DNA of 37,955 bases, taken from the NCBI GenBank assembly GCA_021846365.1, contig JAJZXC010000002.1, positions 1-37,955 of the forward strand, written 5' to 3'. Source of the DNA: Bacillota bacterium. Lineage in GTDB: Bacteria > Bacillota > Sulfobacillia > Sulfobacillales > Sulfobacillaceae. How positions within the stretch are numbered: the stretch's first letter is position 1; each line of letters starts with the position of its first letter. Positions 8,562-17,396 of this stretch are shown here, in pieces. A program made the translations under genes and the position numbers. The notes under the pieces were generated by a model that saw nothing but the letters and a program-made list of their open reading frames with translations, made no database searches and had not been told where the DNA came from.

Positions 8562-8779
8562 GCTCGCTGTCCCCCTTCCTCAACCCCATTCCCGTCGCCC
8601 TCAGCGGTCTCCACCCGAACCAAGTGGCGCACCTTGTGAATCATTCCCCGTATCCCGGGATTGTCGGCCTGCTCCACCGTGGCCCACATTTTTCTGAGTC
8701 CCAACATCCTGACCGTGTCCTTTTGATCCTGCGCGTACCCGATCGGACTCTTGACCAAGGTAATTCTGAGCCTAGCCAT
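8558..8779 (-). CDS. rpmD: 50S ribosomal protein L30
   Basis: Small large-subunit protein. [20 protein letters not shown] and the segment [20 protein letters not shown] are typical. At 73 residues it is a little longer than the usual 58-60, because of an acidic, glycine-rich tail ([17 protein letters not shown]). That tail may simply be the cost of the overlap with rplO (ATGA). Its start overlaps the end of rpsE by 8 bases (ATGGCTAG), so rpsE-rpmD-rplO form a coupled trio. Confidence 0.95.
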   Translation of the reverse strand: MARLRITLVKSPIGYAQDQKDTVRMLGLRKMWATVEQADNPGIRGMIHKVRHLVRVETAEGDGNGVEEGGQRA

Positions 8780-9299
8780 GATGGCCCCCTTTGAGAACTT
8801 GCTGAACCGTCCGCCCCCGCAATTTAGCCACGTGAACGACGTCCCGCATCTGTTTCAACGCCTCCATGGTCGCCGCCACCACGTTGTTGGGATTGGATGA
8901 GCCCAAGGATTTGGTCAACACGTCTTTAATCCCGGCCACCTCCAATACCGCGCGTACCGGACCGCCGGCGATAACCCCGGTCCCTTCCCCGGCCGGCTTA
9001 ATCAGCACCCGACCGGCCCCGAAGACGCCCACCATTTGGTGGGGAACGGTGGTGCCCAGCCGTGCCACCGTGACCATGTGTTTCTTGGCATCTTCCACGC
9101 CCTTGCGAATGGCCTCGGGGATTTCGGCCGCTTTGCCCATGCCGCTCCCTACCCGGCCCGCCTCGTCGCCGACGACCACCAACGCGCTAAAGCTGAAACG
9201 GCGCCCTCCCTTGACCACCTTGGCCACCCGGTTGATGGCCACTACCCGTTCCTTCAGTTCGGGCCCGCTTTGGGCCTCGGCGTGTCCACCTCTTGGCAT
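8772..9299 (-). CDS. rpsE: 30S ribosomal protein S5
   Basis: Small-subunit protein at the mRNA entry channel, involved in decoding fidelity. The 175 residues show [20 protein letters not shown] (the spectinomycin-contact loop, VKGGR intact), the glycine-rich [20 protein letters not shown] and the C-terminal [20 protein letters not shown]. The N-terminal tail is short. It overlaps rpmD by 8 bases. Confidence 0.97.
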   Translation of the reverse strand: MPRGGHAEAQSGPELKERVVAINRVAKVVKGGRRFSFSALVVVGDEAGRVGSGMGKAAEIPEAIRKGVEDAKKHMVTVARLGTTVPHQMVGVFGAGRVLIKPAGEGTGVIAGGPVRAVLEVAGIKDVLTKSLGSSNPNNVVAATMEALKQMRDVVHVAKLRGRTVQQVLKGGHHG

Positions 9300-9332
9300 A
9301 CGCTCCCCCTTTGTTCAAGCCACTAGTTAGAG

Positions 9333-9698
9333 TTAAAATTCAAGTCCGGCCTCACGCGCGCCGTCGGCCAATGCCTGCACCCGGCCGTGATACCGGTAGC
9401 CCCCGCGGTCGAACACAACCTTGGTGACACCTTTGGTCAGCGCCCGCTCTGCGACCAACTCCCCCACCTTCCGCGCCTTGGCCACCGTCAGGCGACCCGG
9501 TTCGCTCCGCAAACTGGCTTCCATCGTCGAGGCCGCGGCCAGGGTATGCCCTTTTTCGTCGTCAATGACCTGCGCGTAAATGTGGTCGTTGGAGCGAAAG
9601 ACGTTTAGCCGCGGCCTTTGCGCCGTGCCCGCCACCCGCGCTCGAAGCCTAAGGTGGCGCTTGTGGCGCGCCGCGCTGCGATCAAATCGCTTGTACAC
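9333..9698 (-). CDS. rplR: 50S ribosomal protein L18
   Basis: Binds 5S rRNA and anchors it to the large subunit. The 121 residues end in the typical [29 protein letters not shown] segment. The basic N-terminus ([20 protein letters not shown]) and [20 protein letters not shown] also fit. The start is GTG at 9698, 7 bases after GAGGAGG. Spacing to rplF and rpsE is about 35 bases on each side, the usual spc order. Confidence 0.97.
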   Translation of the reverse strand: MYKRFDRSAARHKRHLRLRARVAGTAQRPRLNVFRSNDHIYAQVIDDEKGHTLAAASTMEASLRSEPGRLTVAKARKVGELVAERALTKGVTKVVFDRGGYRYHGRVQALADGAREAGLEF

Positions 9699-9735
9699 CG
9701 CTCATCCTCCTCGTTCAACCCGCGATGGCTGTGAT

Positions 9736-10275
9736 CTATTTCTTTCCGGTCTTGCCCACCTTGCGCCGCACCCGTTCGCCCGCATAGCGAATGCCCTTGC
9801 CCTTGTACGGTTCCGGCGGCCGCACGCCGCGAATCTTCGCCGCCACCGCCCCCACCAGCTCGCGGTCGAAGCCTTTGACCGACACGTGGGTGGGATTGGG
9901 CACCTCAAACTCGATCCCCTCTGGCGCATGAACCTCGACCGGATGGGAGAATCCTACCGTAAGCACCAATTTTCCGGCCTGCCGGGCCGCCCGGTAACCC
10001 ACCCCGGAAAGTTCGAGATCTTTTTGGAATCCCGCTGACACCCCTTGCACCATGTTGGCGATCAAGGTGCGCGAGAGTCCCCACTGGGCCCGCGCGAATC
10101 CGCTGTCGTCCACCGGAATGACCCGTAAAACGTCGCCATCCCGCTCTACCCGCACCTCGCGCCGAAGTTCACGCGTCAATCGCCCCTTGCTGCCTTTCAC
10201 CTCAATCCGGCGCCCGTCAATCACGACATCGACACCCTGAGGAATGGCCACCGGAAGCTTGCCAATTCGCGACAT
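9736..10275 (-). CDS. rplF: 50S ribosomal protein L6
   Basis: Large-subunit protein near the factor-binding centre. The 179 residues begin [20 protein letters not shown] and contain the C-terminal signature [25 protein letters not shown], both diagnostic. Two repeated alpha/beta domains are expected from family structure. ATG start. It sits between rpsH and rplR. Confidence 0.97.
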   Translation of the reverse strand: MSRIGKLPVAIPQGVDVVIDGRRIEVKGSKGRLTRELRREVRVERDGDVLRVIPVDDSGFARAQWGLSRTLIANMVQGVSAGFQKDLELSGVGYRAARQAGKLVLTVGFSHPVEVHAPEGIEFEVPNPTHVSVKGFDRELVGAVAAKIRGVRPPEPYKGKGIRYAGERVRRKVGKTGKK

Positions 10276-10309
10276 GGTGCCCTCCTTTCGATGGCTCAGT
10301 CTTATCCTG

Positions 10310-10702
10310 CTACCACACGTAACAGAGGACTTCGCCGCCCACTCGCTTTTCCCGTGCTTGCTTTTCTGTCATCACGCCGTGCGACGTGGACAGGATTGCG
10401 ATCCCAAGGCCGCCCAACACACGCGGCAACTCGTCCAATCCAGCATACACCCGAAGCCCCGGCCGACTGATCCGCCGCAGGCCGGTGATCACTTTCTCCC
10501 GGTTGGCGCCGTACTTCAAATATAGGCGCAAGGTTCCCCGGCGAGCGTTCTCAATCACTTCCACATCGCGAATGAATCCCTCTTCCCGCAGAATTCGCGC
10601 CAGTTCCCGTTTCATCTTCGAAGCCGGGACATCCACGTGCTCGCGATAGACCACGTTGGCATTTCGAATCCGCGTCAGCATATCTGCAATCGGGTCCGTC
10701 AC
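10310..10702 (-). CDS. rpsH: 30S ribosomal protein S8
   Basis: Binds helix 21 of 16S rRNA early in assembly and represses spc-operon translation in E. coli. The protein starts [20 protein letters not shown] and ends with [20 protein letters not shown] and GGEVLCYVW, all family hallmarks. The start is GTG at 10702, 5 bases after AAGGAGG, giving the normal 130 residues. The 194-residue ORF in the track only adds sequence that overlaps rpsN on another frame. Confidence 0.96.
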   Translation of the reverse strand: MTDPIADMLTRIRNANVVYREHVDVPASKMKRELARILREEGFIRDVEVIENARRGTLRLYLKYGANREKVITGLRRISRPGLRVYAGLDELPRVLGGLGIAILSTSHGVMTEKQAREKRVGGEVLCYVW

Positions 10703-10727
10703 AGGATCCTCCTTCCCCCTGCCCCGC

Positions 10728-10913
10728 CTACCAGCTGGCCTTTTTGACCCCAGGTATTTCCCCACGGTGCGCCATCGTCCGAAAACACAGGCGGCATAAA
10801 CCAAAATCGCGAATATATCCGTGAGGACGCCCGCACAACTGGCAACGATGGTATTTCCGCACTTTATACTTTGGCTTGCGCTTGGCCTTGGCAATCATCG
10901 ACTTTTTGGCCAC
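10728..10913 (-). CDS. rpsN: 30S ribosomal protein S14, type Z (zinc-binding)
   Basis: Head protein of the small subunit. At 61 residues it is the short zinc form: [23 protein letters not shown] gives C-x2-C...C-x2-C. This type is common in Bacillota and Thermus and is distinct from the about 100-residue zinc-free paralogue. The start is GTG at 10913, after GAGGAGG. It sits between rplE and rpsH as usual. Confidence 0.97.
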   Translation of the reverse strand: MAKKSMIAKAKRKPKYKVRKYHRCQLCGRPHGYIRDFGLCRLCFRTMAHRGEIPGVKKASW

Positions 10914-10939
10914 AATCTACCTCCTCGCTCACGGTTAAT

Positions 10940-11494
10940 TCAATGACCCTCGACCAAGGGCAGGCCGAGCATGGTCAGCAGCGCCTTGGCTTCCTCATCG
11001 GTGTCCGCGCTGGTAACCAGGGTCACGTCCATTCCCCTAAGTTTTTCCACCTTGTCGTACTCAACTTCCGGAAAGATAATCTGTTCGCGAATACCCAGGG
11101 TATAACTTCCCCGGCCGTCAAACCCCCGCGACGACAACCCGCGAAAGTCCCGCACCCGCGGCAGCGCGATATAGAACAACTTCTCCACAAAGTCGTACAT
11201 CCGCTGGCCACGCAAGGTCACCTTGGCCCCTATCGGCATCCCCTGGCGAACCTTAAACGACGCTATCGATCGCTTAGCGCGGGTCACCAATGGCCGTTGG
11301 CCGGTGATCTGCGCCAAGTCACCGACGGCGGCGTCCATCGCCTTGGAATTGCCCACCGCTTCGCCAACCCCCATGTTGACCACCACCTTGACCACTTTGG
11401 GCACTTCCATCCGATTCTTGTAATGGAAGCGTTCGGTCAACGTGGGGACAATGTCGTGTTCGTAGCGGGTTTTCAGTGCCGACTCAATCGCCAT
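10940..11494 (-). CDS. rplE: 50S ribosomal protein L5
   Basis: Binds 5S rRNA and forms a bridge to S13 in the small-subunit head. The 184 residues contain [40 protein letters not shown] and [28 protein letters not shown], which define the family. It is about 5 residues longer at the C-terminus than the usual 179. ATG start. Confidence 0.97.
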   Translation of the reverse strand: MAIESALKTRYEHDIVPTLTERFHYKNRMEVPKVVKVVVNMGVGEAVGNSKAMDAAVGDLAQITGQRPLVTRAKRSIASFKVRQGMPIGAKVTLRGQRMYDFVEKLFYIALPRVRDFRGLSSRGFDGRGSYTLGIREQIIFPEVEYDKVEKLRGMDVTLVTSADTDEEAKALLTMLGLPLVEGH

Positions 11495-11517
11495 CTTTGC
11501 CCCTCTTCCTCGCCGCC

Positions 11518-11829
11518 TCAGTCCTGTTCAGCTCCACAGCGCTTGCAATACCGAACCTTCTTGCCGCTATCAGAAATCTTCCTGCCCGTGCGGGTTGGCT
11601 TGTCGCACGATTTGCAGACCAATATCACGTTGCTGACGTGAATCGGCGCCTCTTTGGACATGATGCCACCCTCCGGATACTGGGGCGACGGCTTCTGGTG
11701 CCGTTTGACCAGGTTAAGTTTCTCAACTCGCACCCGGTCGCGCTTGGGTTCGGCCAAAATAATCTGTCCCCGTTTGCCCCGGTCTCGCCCCGCCAAGACC
11801 TCGACGGTGTCGCCCTTTTTCACGTGCAT
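11518..11829 (-). CDS. rplX: 50S ribosomal protein L24 with C-terminal four-cysteine knuckle
   Basis: One of two proteins that initiate large-subunit assembly. It has an N-terminal KOW motif ([40 protein letters not shown]) and the [19 protein letters not shown] strand. The C-terminal part contains CKSC (about residues 73-76) and CKRCGAEQD (about 95-98), which would make a zinc knuckle. Many L24 proteins keep only part of this. The 103-residue length is normal. ATG start. Confidence 0.96.
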   Translation of the reverse strand: MHVKKGDTVEVLAGRDRGKRGQIILAEPKRDRVRVEKLNLVKRHQKPSPQYPEGGIMSKEAPIHVSNVILVCKSCDKPTRTGRKISDSGKKVRYCKRCGAEQD

Positions 11830-11862
11830 GGCCGGCCTCCTTTCTCGTCCTTTCGCCGCCGC

Positions 11863-12234
11863 CTACAGCACCTCCGGCGCTAGCGAGACGATCTTCATAA
11901 AATCGCGCTCGCGCAGTTCACGGGCCACCGGCCCGAAGATGCGCGTGCCCCGCGGCTCTCGCTCTTCGCCCCGCAAGATCACGGCCGCGTTTTCATCGAA
12001 ACGAATATACGAACCGTCCGTACGCCGTTTGCCCCTGCGCGTGCGCACAATCACCGCCTTGACCACATCGCCTTTTTTTACCATGCCGCCCGGCGCGGCG
12101 TGTTTGACAGAGGCCACAATCACGTCTCCGATATTGCCGTAACGCCGAAACGAACCGCCTAAAACCCGAATGCACATCAATTCTTTGGCGCCCGTGTTGT
12201 CTGCCACGTTTAGCCGGGTCTGGGTCTGAATCAT
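11863..12234 (-). CDS. rplN: 50S ribosomal protein L14
   Basis: Large-subunit protein at the subunit interface, forming intersubunit bridges and the docking site for RsfS. The 123 residues start [20 protein letters not shown] and contain [40 protein letters not shown] and the ending [14 protein letters not shown] at 12234, with GGGAGGG about 10 bases upstream. Confidence 0.97.
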   Translation of the reverse strand: MIQTQTRLNVADNTGAKELMCIRVLGGSFRRYGNIGDVIVASVKHAAPGGMVKKGDVVKAVIVRTRRGKRRTDGSYIRFDENAAVILRGEEREPRGTRIFGPVARELRERDFMKIVSLAPEVL

Positions 12235-12283
12235 AGATCGCCTGCCCTCCCTTCCCGGTTGCTTACGGCTTGAGCCACCGAGC

Positions 12284-12538
12284 CTACTCGGCCCGGCGCA
12301 TTATCTCGACCACCCGCCACCGCTTTTGCTTGGACAGCGGACGGGTCTCGACGATCCGCACGTAGTCCCCCTGGCGGCAGCGATTTTCCTCATCGTGCGC
12401 CTTGTATTTCTTGGTCCGCCGGATGCGTCGCCCGTAGATCCGATGTTGTACCAAGGACTCGACCGCGACCACCACCGTCTTGTCCATCTTGTCGCTGACC
12501 ACCTTGCCTTCACGCACCTTGCGCCTAGGTTTGTCCAC
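12284..12538 (-). CDS. rpsQ: 30S ribosomal protein S17
   Basis: Early-assembling small-subunit OB-fold protein. The 84 residues contain [20 protein letters not shown], the [20 protein letters not shown] loop and the [20 protein letters not shown] strand. The start is GTG at 12538, 8 bases after AAAGGAGG, whose sequence touches the end of rpmC (stop at 12558). Confidence 0.96.
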   Translation of the reverse strand: MDKPRRKVREGKVVSDKMDKTVVVAVESLVQHRIYGRRIRRTKKYKAHDEENRCRQGDYVRIVETRPLSKQKRWRVVEIMRRAE

Positions 12539-12557
12539 CGCCCTGCCCTCCTTTCCG

Positions 12558-12764
12558 CTACCCGTTCTCCGCCCGACTCAGCTGTTTCTCGTGCATAATC
12601 GTGTGAACCCGGGCGATATCCTTTTTCACCTGGCGGATGCGCATCGGATTTTCCAGTGTCGACGTCGCCAGTTGGAACCGGAGCCGGAACAGCTCCTCTT
12701 TCAAGCTCTTCAACTTGGCTTGCAATTCACCGGCATCGAGTTCGCGAATATCTTTAGCTTTCAT
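12558..12764 (-). CDS. rpmC: 50S ribosomal protein L29
   Basis: Small helical protein next to the exit tunnel and part of the docking site for SRP and trigger factor. The 68 residues start [20 protein letters not shown], with [36 protein letters not shown] following. It overlaps the end of rplP by 11 bases (ATGAAAGCTAA), so the two are translationally coupled. Confidence 0.96.
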   Translation of the reverse strand: MKAKDIRELDAGELQAKLKSLKEELFRLRFQLATSTLENPMRIRQVKKDIARVHTIMHEKQLSRAENG

Positions 12765-13215
12765 CCGCTAAAACCTCCCGTCTCTCGCCGCCCGTGTCCT
12801 CCTTCTCCGGTTCCCGCAAGATAAACCGCGTGCGCACCGGCAGCTTGTGGCCCGCCAGCCGCATCGCCTCCCGCGCCACCGGCTCGGGCACCCCGGCCAG
12901 CTCAAACATGACGCGGTCCGGCTTGACTACCGCGACCCAGTATTCGGGGTTTCCCTTGCCGCTGCCCATGCGGGTTTCGGCCGGCTTTTTGGTCACCGGC
13001 TTGTCGGGAAAAATGGTAATCCAGACCTGTCCCCCGCGTCGGATGTAGCGAGTCAGCGCCACTCGAGCGGCTTCAATCTGCCGGTCGGTCACCCACCCCG
13101 GCTCTAGCGCCTGCAAGCCGTACTCGCCAAAGGCAACCCGGTTCCCGCGGTGGGCCCGGCCCTTCATCCGACCCCGATGCTGCTTGCGAAATTTACTGCG
13201 CTTGGGTGCTAACAT
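12754..13215 (-). CDS. rplP: 50S ribosomal protein L16
   Basis: Protein near the peptidyl-transferase centre and A-site tRNA. The 153 residues start [20 protein letters not shown] and contain [40 protein letters not shown] and [20 protein letters not shown]. The C-terminus has a roughly ten-residue acidic extension ([19 protein letters not shown]) beyond the usual end. Two bases after the rpsC stop; its ribosome-binding site GGGAGGG lies inside rpsC. Confidence 0.97.
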   Translation of the reverse strand: MLAPKRSKFRKQHRGRMKGRAHRGNRVAFGEYGLQALEPGWVTDRQIEAARVALTRYIRRGGQVWITIFPDKPVTKKPAETRMGSGKGNPEYWVAVVKPDRVMFELAGVPEPVAREAMRLAGHKLPVRTRFILREPEKEDTGGERREVLADES

Positions 13216-13217
13216 GG

Positions 13218-13892
13218 CTAACGCCCTCCCTCATTCGACGTCGGCGGACGCCGCTTTTGCCCGGGAAGAATCTGTCCTTTATACACCCACACTTTTACGC
13301 CGATGATCCCGTACGTGGTGTGCGCCTCGGCCAGTCCATAGTCGATGTCCGCGCGCAGCGTGTGCAGCGGGATCGAGCCTTCCCAAGTCCACTCCCGGCG
13401 CGCAATCTCGGCGCCGCCCAGCCGTCCGCTGACCATCACCTTGATTCCCTTGGCACCCTGGCGGGTGGCCCTTTGCACCGCCTGTTTCATCGCCCGTTTA
13501 AACGCAATTCGCTTTTCCAACTGACTCGCGATCGATTCGGCCACCAATTGCGCGTCGGTCTCCGGGCTGCGCACCTCCAGGATGTTGAGGTTCACCGGTC
13601 GGCCCGAAATCGTCTCTAATTGCTTGCGCAAGGCTTCTACCCCCACCCCGCCCTTGCCGATAACCATCCCTGGCTTGCCGGTGTGGACGCTGATGCGCAG
13701 CTTGTTGGATGTCCCCCGCTCAATCTCCACCCGTGAAATTCCGGCGGCGTAATGGCGACCCTTAATGAACCGGCGAATCCGATAATCCTGTGCCAGCAAG
13801 TCGGGCGTGGTCGCGCGGGTTCCGAACCAGCGTGAATCCCAATCCCGCACCACGCCCAGGCGAAATCCCTTGGGGTGCACTTTTTGACCCAT
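13218..13892 (-). CDS. rpsC: 30S ribosomal protein S3
   Basis: Lines the mRNA entry tunnel and contributes to mRNA helicase activity. It contains the N-terminal [20 protein letters not shown], the KH domain ([20 protein letters not shown]) and the C-terminal [17 protein letters not shown] and [20 protein letters not shown]. Two adjacent ATG codons exist. The second (13892) is 6 bases after GGAGG and gives the conserved MGQKVHP start; the first (13895) is only 3 bases away, so I chose the second (224 residues). Confidence 0.96.
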   Translation of the reverse strand: MGQKVHPKGFRLGVVRDWDSRWFGTRATTPDLLAQDYRIRRFIKGRHYAAGISRVEIERGTSNKLRISVHTGKPGMVIGKGGVGVEALRKQLETISGRPVNLNILEVRSPETDAQLVAESIASQLEKRIAFKRAMKQAVQRATRQGAKGIKVMVSGRLGGAEIARREWTWEGSIPLHTLRADIDYGLAEAHTTYGIIGVKVWVYKGQILPGQKRRPPTSNEGGR

Positions 13893-13917
13893 CATGTCCC
13901 TCCTTTCCTGCTCGTTC

Positions 13918-14283
13918 TTAACTGCCGTGCCGTTCCCGCAGGACGACCGAGATATGGCACGTACGCTTGAAAATGGCGAACGCCTGACCCCGGCTGCGGG
14001 GATGCATCCGTTTCAGGATGGGTCCCCCGTCTACCCAAATCGCGTGCACATACAGGTCGCGCGGGTCCATTTCCAAGTTGTGGTTGGCGTTGGCGGCGGC
14101 GCTCTTCAGCAGCTTGGCCACCACCCCCGAGGCTCGTTTGGGGGTGTGGCGCAGGACGGCCTCAGCGTCCCGGAGGTCGCGGCCCCGCACCAAGTCGACC
14201 ACCACCCTCGCCTTTTGCGGCGCGATGCGCACGTGGCGAACGTGGGCCCTAGCTTCCAACACCTCTGGTTCCTTTGTTGCCAT
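13918..14283 (-). CDS. rplV: 50S ribosomal protein L22
   Basis: Its long beta-hairpin lines the nascent-peptide tunnel. The sequence includes [35 protein letters not shown], the hairpin segment [30 protein letters not shown] and the expected fold between. The start is ATG at 14283 (MATKEPEVL), 6 bases after GGGAG, giving 121 residues. The track's extra 15 N-terminal residues have no support. Confidence 0.96.
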   Translation of the reverse strand: MATKEPEVLEARAHVRHVRIAPQKARVVVDLVRGRDLRDAEAVLRHTPKRASGVVAKLLKSAAANANHNLEMDPRDLYVHAIWVDGGPILKRMHPRSRGQAFAIFKRTCHISVVLRERHGS

Positions 14284-14337
14284 CTGCCTCTCCCTTAACC
14301 CGTTATTGGTCGGGCCGGCCGCCCTCAAGCTCTGGCG

Positions 14338-14622
14338 CTATTTCAGCGCCGTCGACCGTTCGGTGCGGTCGCCGTGTCCGCGAAAGGTGCGCGTAGGGGC
14401 AAATTCCCCCAACTTGTGCCCGACCATTTCTTCGCTGATATAAATCGGCACGTGTCGCCGCCCGTCATGGACGGCGATGGTGTGCCCCACCATCTCGGGA
14501 ACGATGGTCGACGCCCGGGCCCAGGTGCGGATCACCCGTTTTTGCTTGCGGGTGTTCTGCTCCTCGACCTTTTTAATTAGTTTGGCGTCGACATAAGGAC
14601 CCTTTTTAACCGAACGTCCCAC
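14338..14622 (-). CDS. rpsS: 30S ribosomal protein S19
   Basis: Small-subunit head protein that forms a complex with S13. The 94 residues start [20 protein letters not shown] and include [20 protein letters not shown] and [20 protein letters not shown], all diagnostic. The start is GTG at 14622, with GGGAGG upstream. Lies between rplB and rplV. Confidence 0.97.
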   Translation of the reverse strand: MGRSVKKGPYVDAKLIKKVEEQNTRKQKRVIRTWARASTIVPEMVGHTIAVHDGRRHVPIYISEEMVGHKLGEFAPTRTFRGHGDRTERSTALK

Positions 14623-14648
14623 GCTTTTCCTCCCTTCTTACCCGAGCC

Positions 14649-15479
14649 CTACTTGGTCCGTCGGCGCACAATCAGGCGATCCGACCGCTTGTGCCGCTTG
14701 CGCGTCTTCACTCCCAGCGCGGGCTTGCCCCAAGGGGTGACGGGATGCTTGCGCCCAATCGGAGACTTGCCCTCGCCGCCTCCGTGCGGATGGTCGACGG
14801 GGTTCATCGCCACTCCCCGCACGCTCGGCCGCCGCCCCAGCCACCGGTTGCGTCCGGCCTTGCCCAGGTTGATATTCTCGTGTTCAGCGTTGCCCACCTG
14901 CCCGATGGTCGCCCGACAGGTCATCGGTACCCGACGAATCTCACTCGAGGGCAGCCGCAGCAGGGCGTATCGCCCCTCCTTGGCCGCCACCTGCACCTGC
15001 GTCCCGGCCGAACGGGCGAGCTGAGCTCCTCGTCCGGGCAACAGTTCTACCGCGTGCACGACGGTGCCGACCGGGATGTCGGACAGGGCCAGCGCATTAC
15101 CGGGCCGGATTTCCGCTCCCGGCCCCGACTGCACGGGGTCTCCCGCCTTGAGCCCGGCCGGCGCCAGAATATATCGCTTTTCACCGTCCTCGTACTGCAA
15201 GAGCGCAATCCTGGCGGTGCGAAAGGGGTCGTACTCGATGGATACCACGGTCGCTCGCACCTGATCCTTGTCGCGGCGAAAATCAATCGTCCGGTATCGG
15301 CGCTTGGTGCCCCCGCCGCGGTGGCGGGTGGTAATCCGACCATAATGGTTGCGGCCGGCTTTCCGCCGCCATCCCTGGGTAAGCGACTTCTCAGGCGTCT
15401 TCTTGGTGATCTCGTCAAAACTCGCCACCGTCATTTGGCGCACCCCGGGCGAGGTTGGCTTCATTTTGCGTACGGCCAT
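14649..15479 (-). CDS. rplB: 50S ribosomal protein L2
   Basis: Essential for subunit association and peptidyl-transferase activity. The 276 residues start [20 protein letters not shown] and contain [30 protein letters not shown], the [17 protein letters not shown]-type segment ([20 protein letters not shown]) and the critical histidine in [20 protein letters not shown]. The length is normal. ATG start. Confidence 0.98.
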   Translation of the reverse strand: MAVRKMKPTSPGVRQMTVASFDEITKKTPEKSLTQGWRRKAGRNHYGRITTRHRGGGTKRRYRTIDFRRDKDQVRATVVSIEYDPFRTARIALLQYEDGEKRYILAPAGLKAGDPVQSGPGAEIRPGNALALSDIPVGTVVHAVELLPGRGAQLARSAGTQVQVAAKEGRYALLRLPSSEIRRVPMTCRATIGQVGNAEHENINLGKAGRNRWLGRRPSVRGVAMNPVDHPHGGGEGKSPIGRKHPVTPWGKPALGVKTRKRHKRSDRLIVRRRTK

Positions 15480-15494
15480 GACTCTTCCTCCTCC

Positions 15495-15785
15495 CTATTG
15501 GTTGCCGAAGACTTCAATCGTGTCCCCTGGGGCCAGCGTTACCACGGCCTTCTTGCGGTCGGGGGTGCGGCCGGTAGAACGTCCCCGCCGGCGGGGTTTG
15601 CCGCGCCGCCAGAGGGTGTTCACCTTCACCACCCGCACGCTGAAGATGCTTTCAATGGCTTCTCGAATCTCCACCTTGTTGGCCTTGCGGTCCACCTCAA
15701 ACGTGTACTTGTTCAGTGTGACGGCGTCGGTGCTGGCTTCGGTGACGATGGGTCGCTTGATAATGTCGTAGGCCGACTTGCTCAC
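15495..15785 (-). CDS. rplW: 50S ribosomal protein L23
   Basis: Sits at the exit of the peptide tunnel, where trigger factor and SRP dock. The 96 residues begin [20 protein letters not shown] and include [20 protein letters not shown] and the [26 protein letters not shown] end. The start is GTG at 15785, overlapping the rplD stop as GTGA (4 bases), which implies coupled translation. Confidence 0.97.
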   Translation of the reverse strand: MSKSAYDIIKRPIVTEASTDAVTLNKYTFEVDRKANKVEIREAIESIFSVRVVKVNTLWRRGKPRRRGRSTGRTPDRKKAVVTLAPGDTIEVFGNQ

Positions 15786-16408
15786 TGCCCAAACACCTCC
15801 TCCACCACCGCGATGGCCTTACGGTCGAGCACCACCCGCTCGTGTTTTAAGAGCGTATAGGCGTTCAGCGACCGCGCGGTGGTCACTTCCGTACTGGCGA
15901 TGTTGCGGCAACCGAGGGCCACATTTTCCACCCGCTCGCTGGTAACCACCAGCGCGTTCAAGGTCGCCGCCACGTCCTTCAGCATCTGCATGGCCCCCGC
16001 CGTCTTCGGACTGGGCAGGACCAAGCGGTCGACCACCACCAATTCGCCGTCGCGCAGTTTGGCCGTCAACGCCTGGCGGATGGCCGCCTGCCGCATCTTT
16101 TGGGGAACGCGTTGGGAATAGTCACGCGGGTGCGGTCCGAACACCACCCCGCCATGCCGCCACTGCGGAGCCCGCGTCGTCCCCGCCCGGGCGCGGCCGA
16201 GCCCTTTCTGGCGCCAGGGCTTGCGCCCGCCTCCGCGCACTTCCGCCCGTGTCTTGGTGTCCGCCGTCCCTGACCTCCGATTGGCCAGGTAGGCCGTGAC
16301 CACGCGGTGCAGCAATGGAATCGAGACTCGGGAGTCAAAGACCCGCTCCGAGAGTTCCATTTCCCCGACCGCGTTGCCGGCCATGTCCCGGACGGTTACG
16401 CTTACCAT
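15782..16408 (-). CDS. rplD: 50S ribosomal protein L4
   Basis: Its extended loop reaches the peptide tunnel; in E. coli it also autoregulates the S10 operon. The loop [40 protein letters not shown] is intact, including the WRQKG lysine where macrolide-resistance changes occur. GTG (16411) and ATG (16408) start codons are adjacent. The ATG lies 8 bases after GGGGG, shares its A with the rplC stop, and gives 208 residues; the GTG would add one residue. The 3' end overlaps rplW. Confidence 0.96.
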   Translation of the reverse strand: MVSVTVRDMAGNAVGEMELSERVFDSRVSIPLLHRVVTAYLANRRSGTADTKTRAEVRGGGRKPWRQKGLGRARAGTTRAPQWRHGGVVFGPHPRDYSQRVPQKMRQAAIRQALTAKLRDGELVVVDRLVLPSPKTAGAMQMLKDVAATLNALVVTSERVENVALGCRNIASTEVTTARSLNAYTLLKHERVVLDRKAIAVVEEVFGQ

Positions 16409-17058
16409 CACTCGGTCCCCCTTCTCGCCCGCACGCTTTCCCGCACCATAACCAGGGAGCCCCTGGGGCCCGGTATTGCCCCCCGCAGCAGAAGCAAATT
16501 GCGGTCGGCGTCAACCCGCACCACTTTCAGGTTGAGTACGGTTACCCGACGGTGCCCCATGTGTCCCGGCATCTTTCGCCCCGGGTGAACCCGACCGCCT
16601 CCCCCCGACGTTCTCGGCGCCAGCGAGCCCACCCGGCGGTGATATTTCGACCCGTGGCTCATCGGTCCGCGGTGAAATCCCCAGCGCTTAATCGCGCCCG
16701 CAAACCCCTTGCCTTTGCTGGTTCCGGTCACATCCACCCGGTCGCCGTTGGCAAACGCGGCCTCTACCCGGTGAAGGCTTCCCGCCTGCAATAAGAGTGC
16801 CCCCGGCAGGCGGAATTCCCTGACCCGCCGCACCATCGGCAACCTTTTCTGTTGCCAATCCTTGCGCTGAGGCTGCCGCAGCCGGTGGGCGGGCACCTCT
16901 CCGATACCCAGTTGGACAGCGTCATAGCCCTCTTTGGCCAGGCTGCGGTGACCCACCACGACGTTTGGCTCCGCGTGAATCACCGTCACCGGCACGGCTT
17001 GACCGCTGTCGTCAAATATCTGCGTCATCCCCACCTTGGTTCCGATAATCCCTTTCAT
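16408..17058 (-). CDS. rplC: 50S ribosomal protein L3
   Basis: Binds near the 3' end of 23S rRNA and helps organise the peptidyl-transferase centre. The 216 residues start MKGIIGTKVGMTQIFDDSGQ and contain VDVTGTSKGKGFAGAIKRWG FHRGPMSHGSKYHRRVGS and the glycine/histidine-rich GRKMPGHMGHRRVTVLNLKV. ATG start, with a GGGGGG ribosome-binding site. The stop is shared with the rplD start. Confidence 0.97.
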   Translation of the reverse strand: MKGIIGTKVGMTQIFDDSGQAVPVTVIHAEPNVVVGHRSLAKEGYDAVQLGIGEVPAHRLRQPQRKDWQQKRLPMVRRVREFRLPGALLLQAGSLHRVEAAFANGDRVDVTGTSKGKGFAGAIKRWGFHRGPMSHGSKYHRRVGSLAPRTSGGGGRVHPGRKMPGHMGHRRVTVLNLKVVRVDADRNLLLLRGAIPGPRGSLVMVRESVRARRGTE

Positions 17059-17070
17059 AGGTCCCCCCGC

Positions 17071-17382
17071 CTACAGCTTAATCTCAATATCAACCCCGGC
17101 CGGGAGGTCGAGACGCATCAGCGCGTTAACCGTCTTTTGGCTTGGGTCCATGATATCGATCAAGCGTTTGTGCACTCGGCGCTCAAACTGTTCGCGAATA
17201 TCCTTTTCGCCGTTGGGTGCCGTCAGAATCGTGTAGATCTTCTTCTCGGTCGGCAGCGGCACCGGTCCCGAAACACTGGCACCGTTACGGCGGGCCGTCT
17301 CCACAATCCGCACCGCGGATTGGTCCAGGATCTCGTGATCGTATGCCTTTAGCCGAATCCGTATTTTCTGTTGGGCCACCAC
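17071..17382 (-). CDS. rpsJ: 30S ribosomal protein S10 (NusE)
   Basis: Small-subunit head protein that also links RNA polymerase to the ribosome through NusB and NusG. The 103 residues include [39 protein letters not shown] and [35 protein letters not shown], diagnostic for S10. It follows tuf directly (14-base gap), so the str and S10 clusters are joined with no visible promoter between them. Confidence 0.98.
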   Translation of the reverse strand: MVAQQKIRIRLKAYDHEILDQSAVRIVETARRNGASVSGPVPLPTEKKIYTILTAPNGEKDIREQFERRVHKRLIDIMDPSQKTVNALMRLDLPAGVDIEIKL

Positions 17383-17396
17383 TTTTCCTCCCGGGC

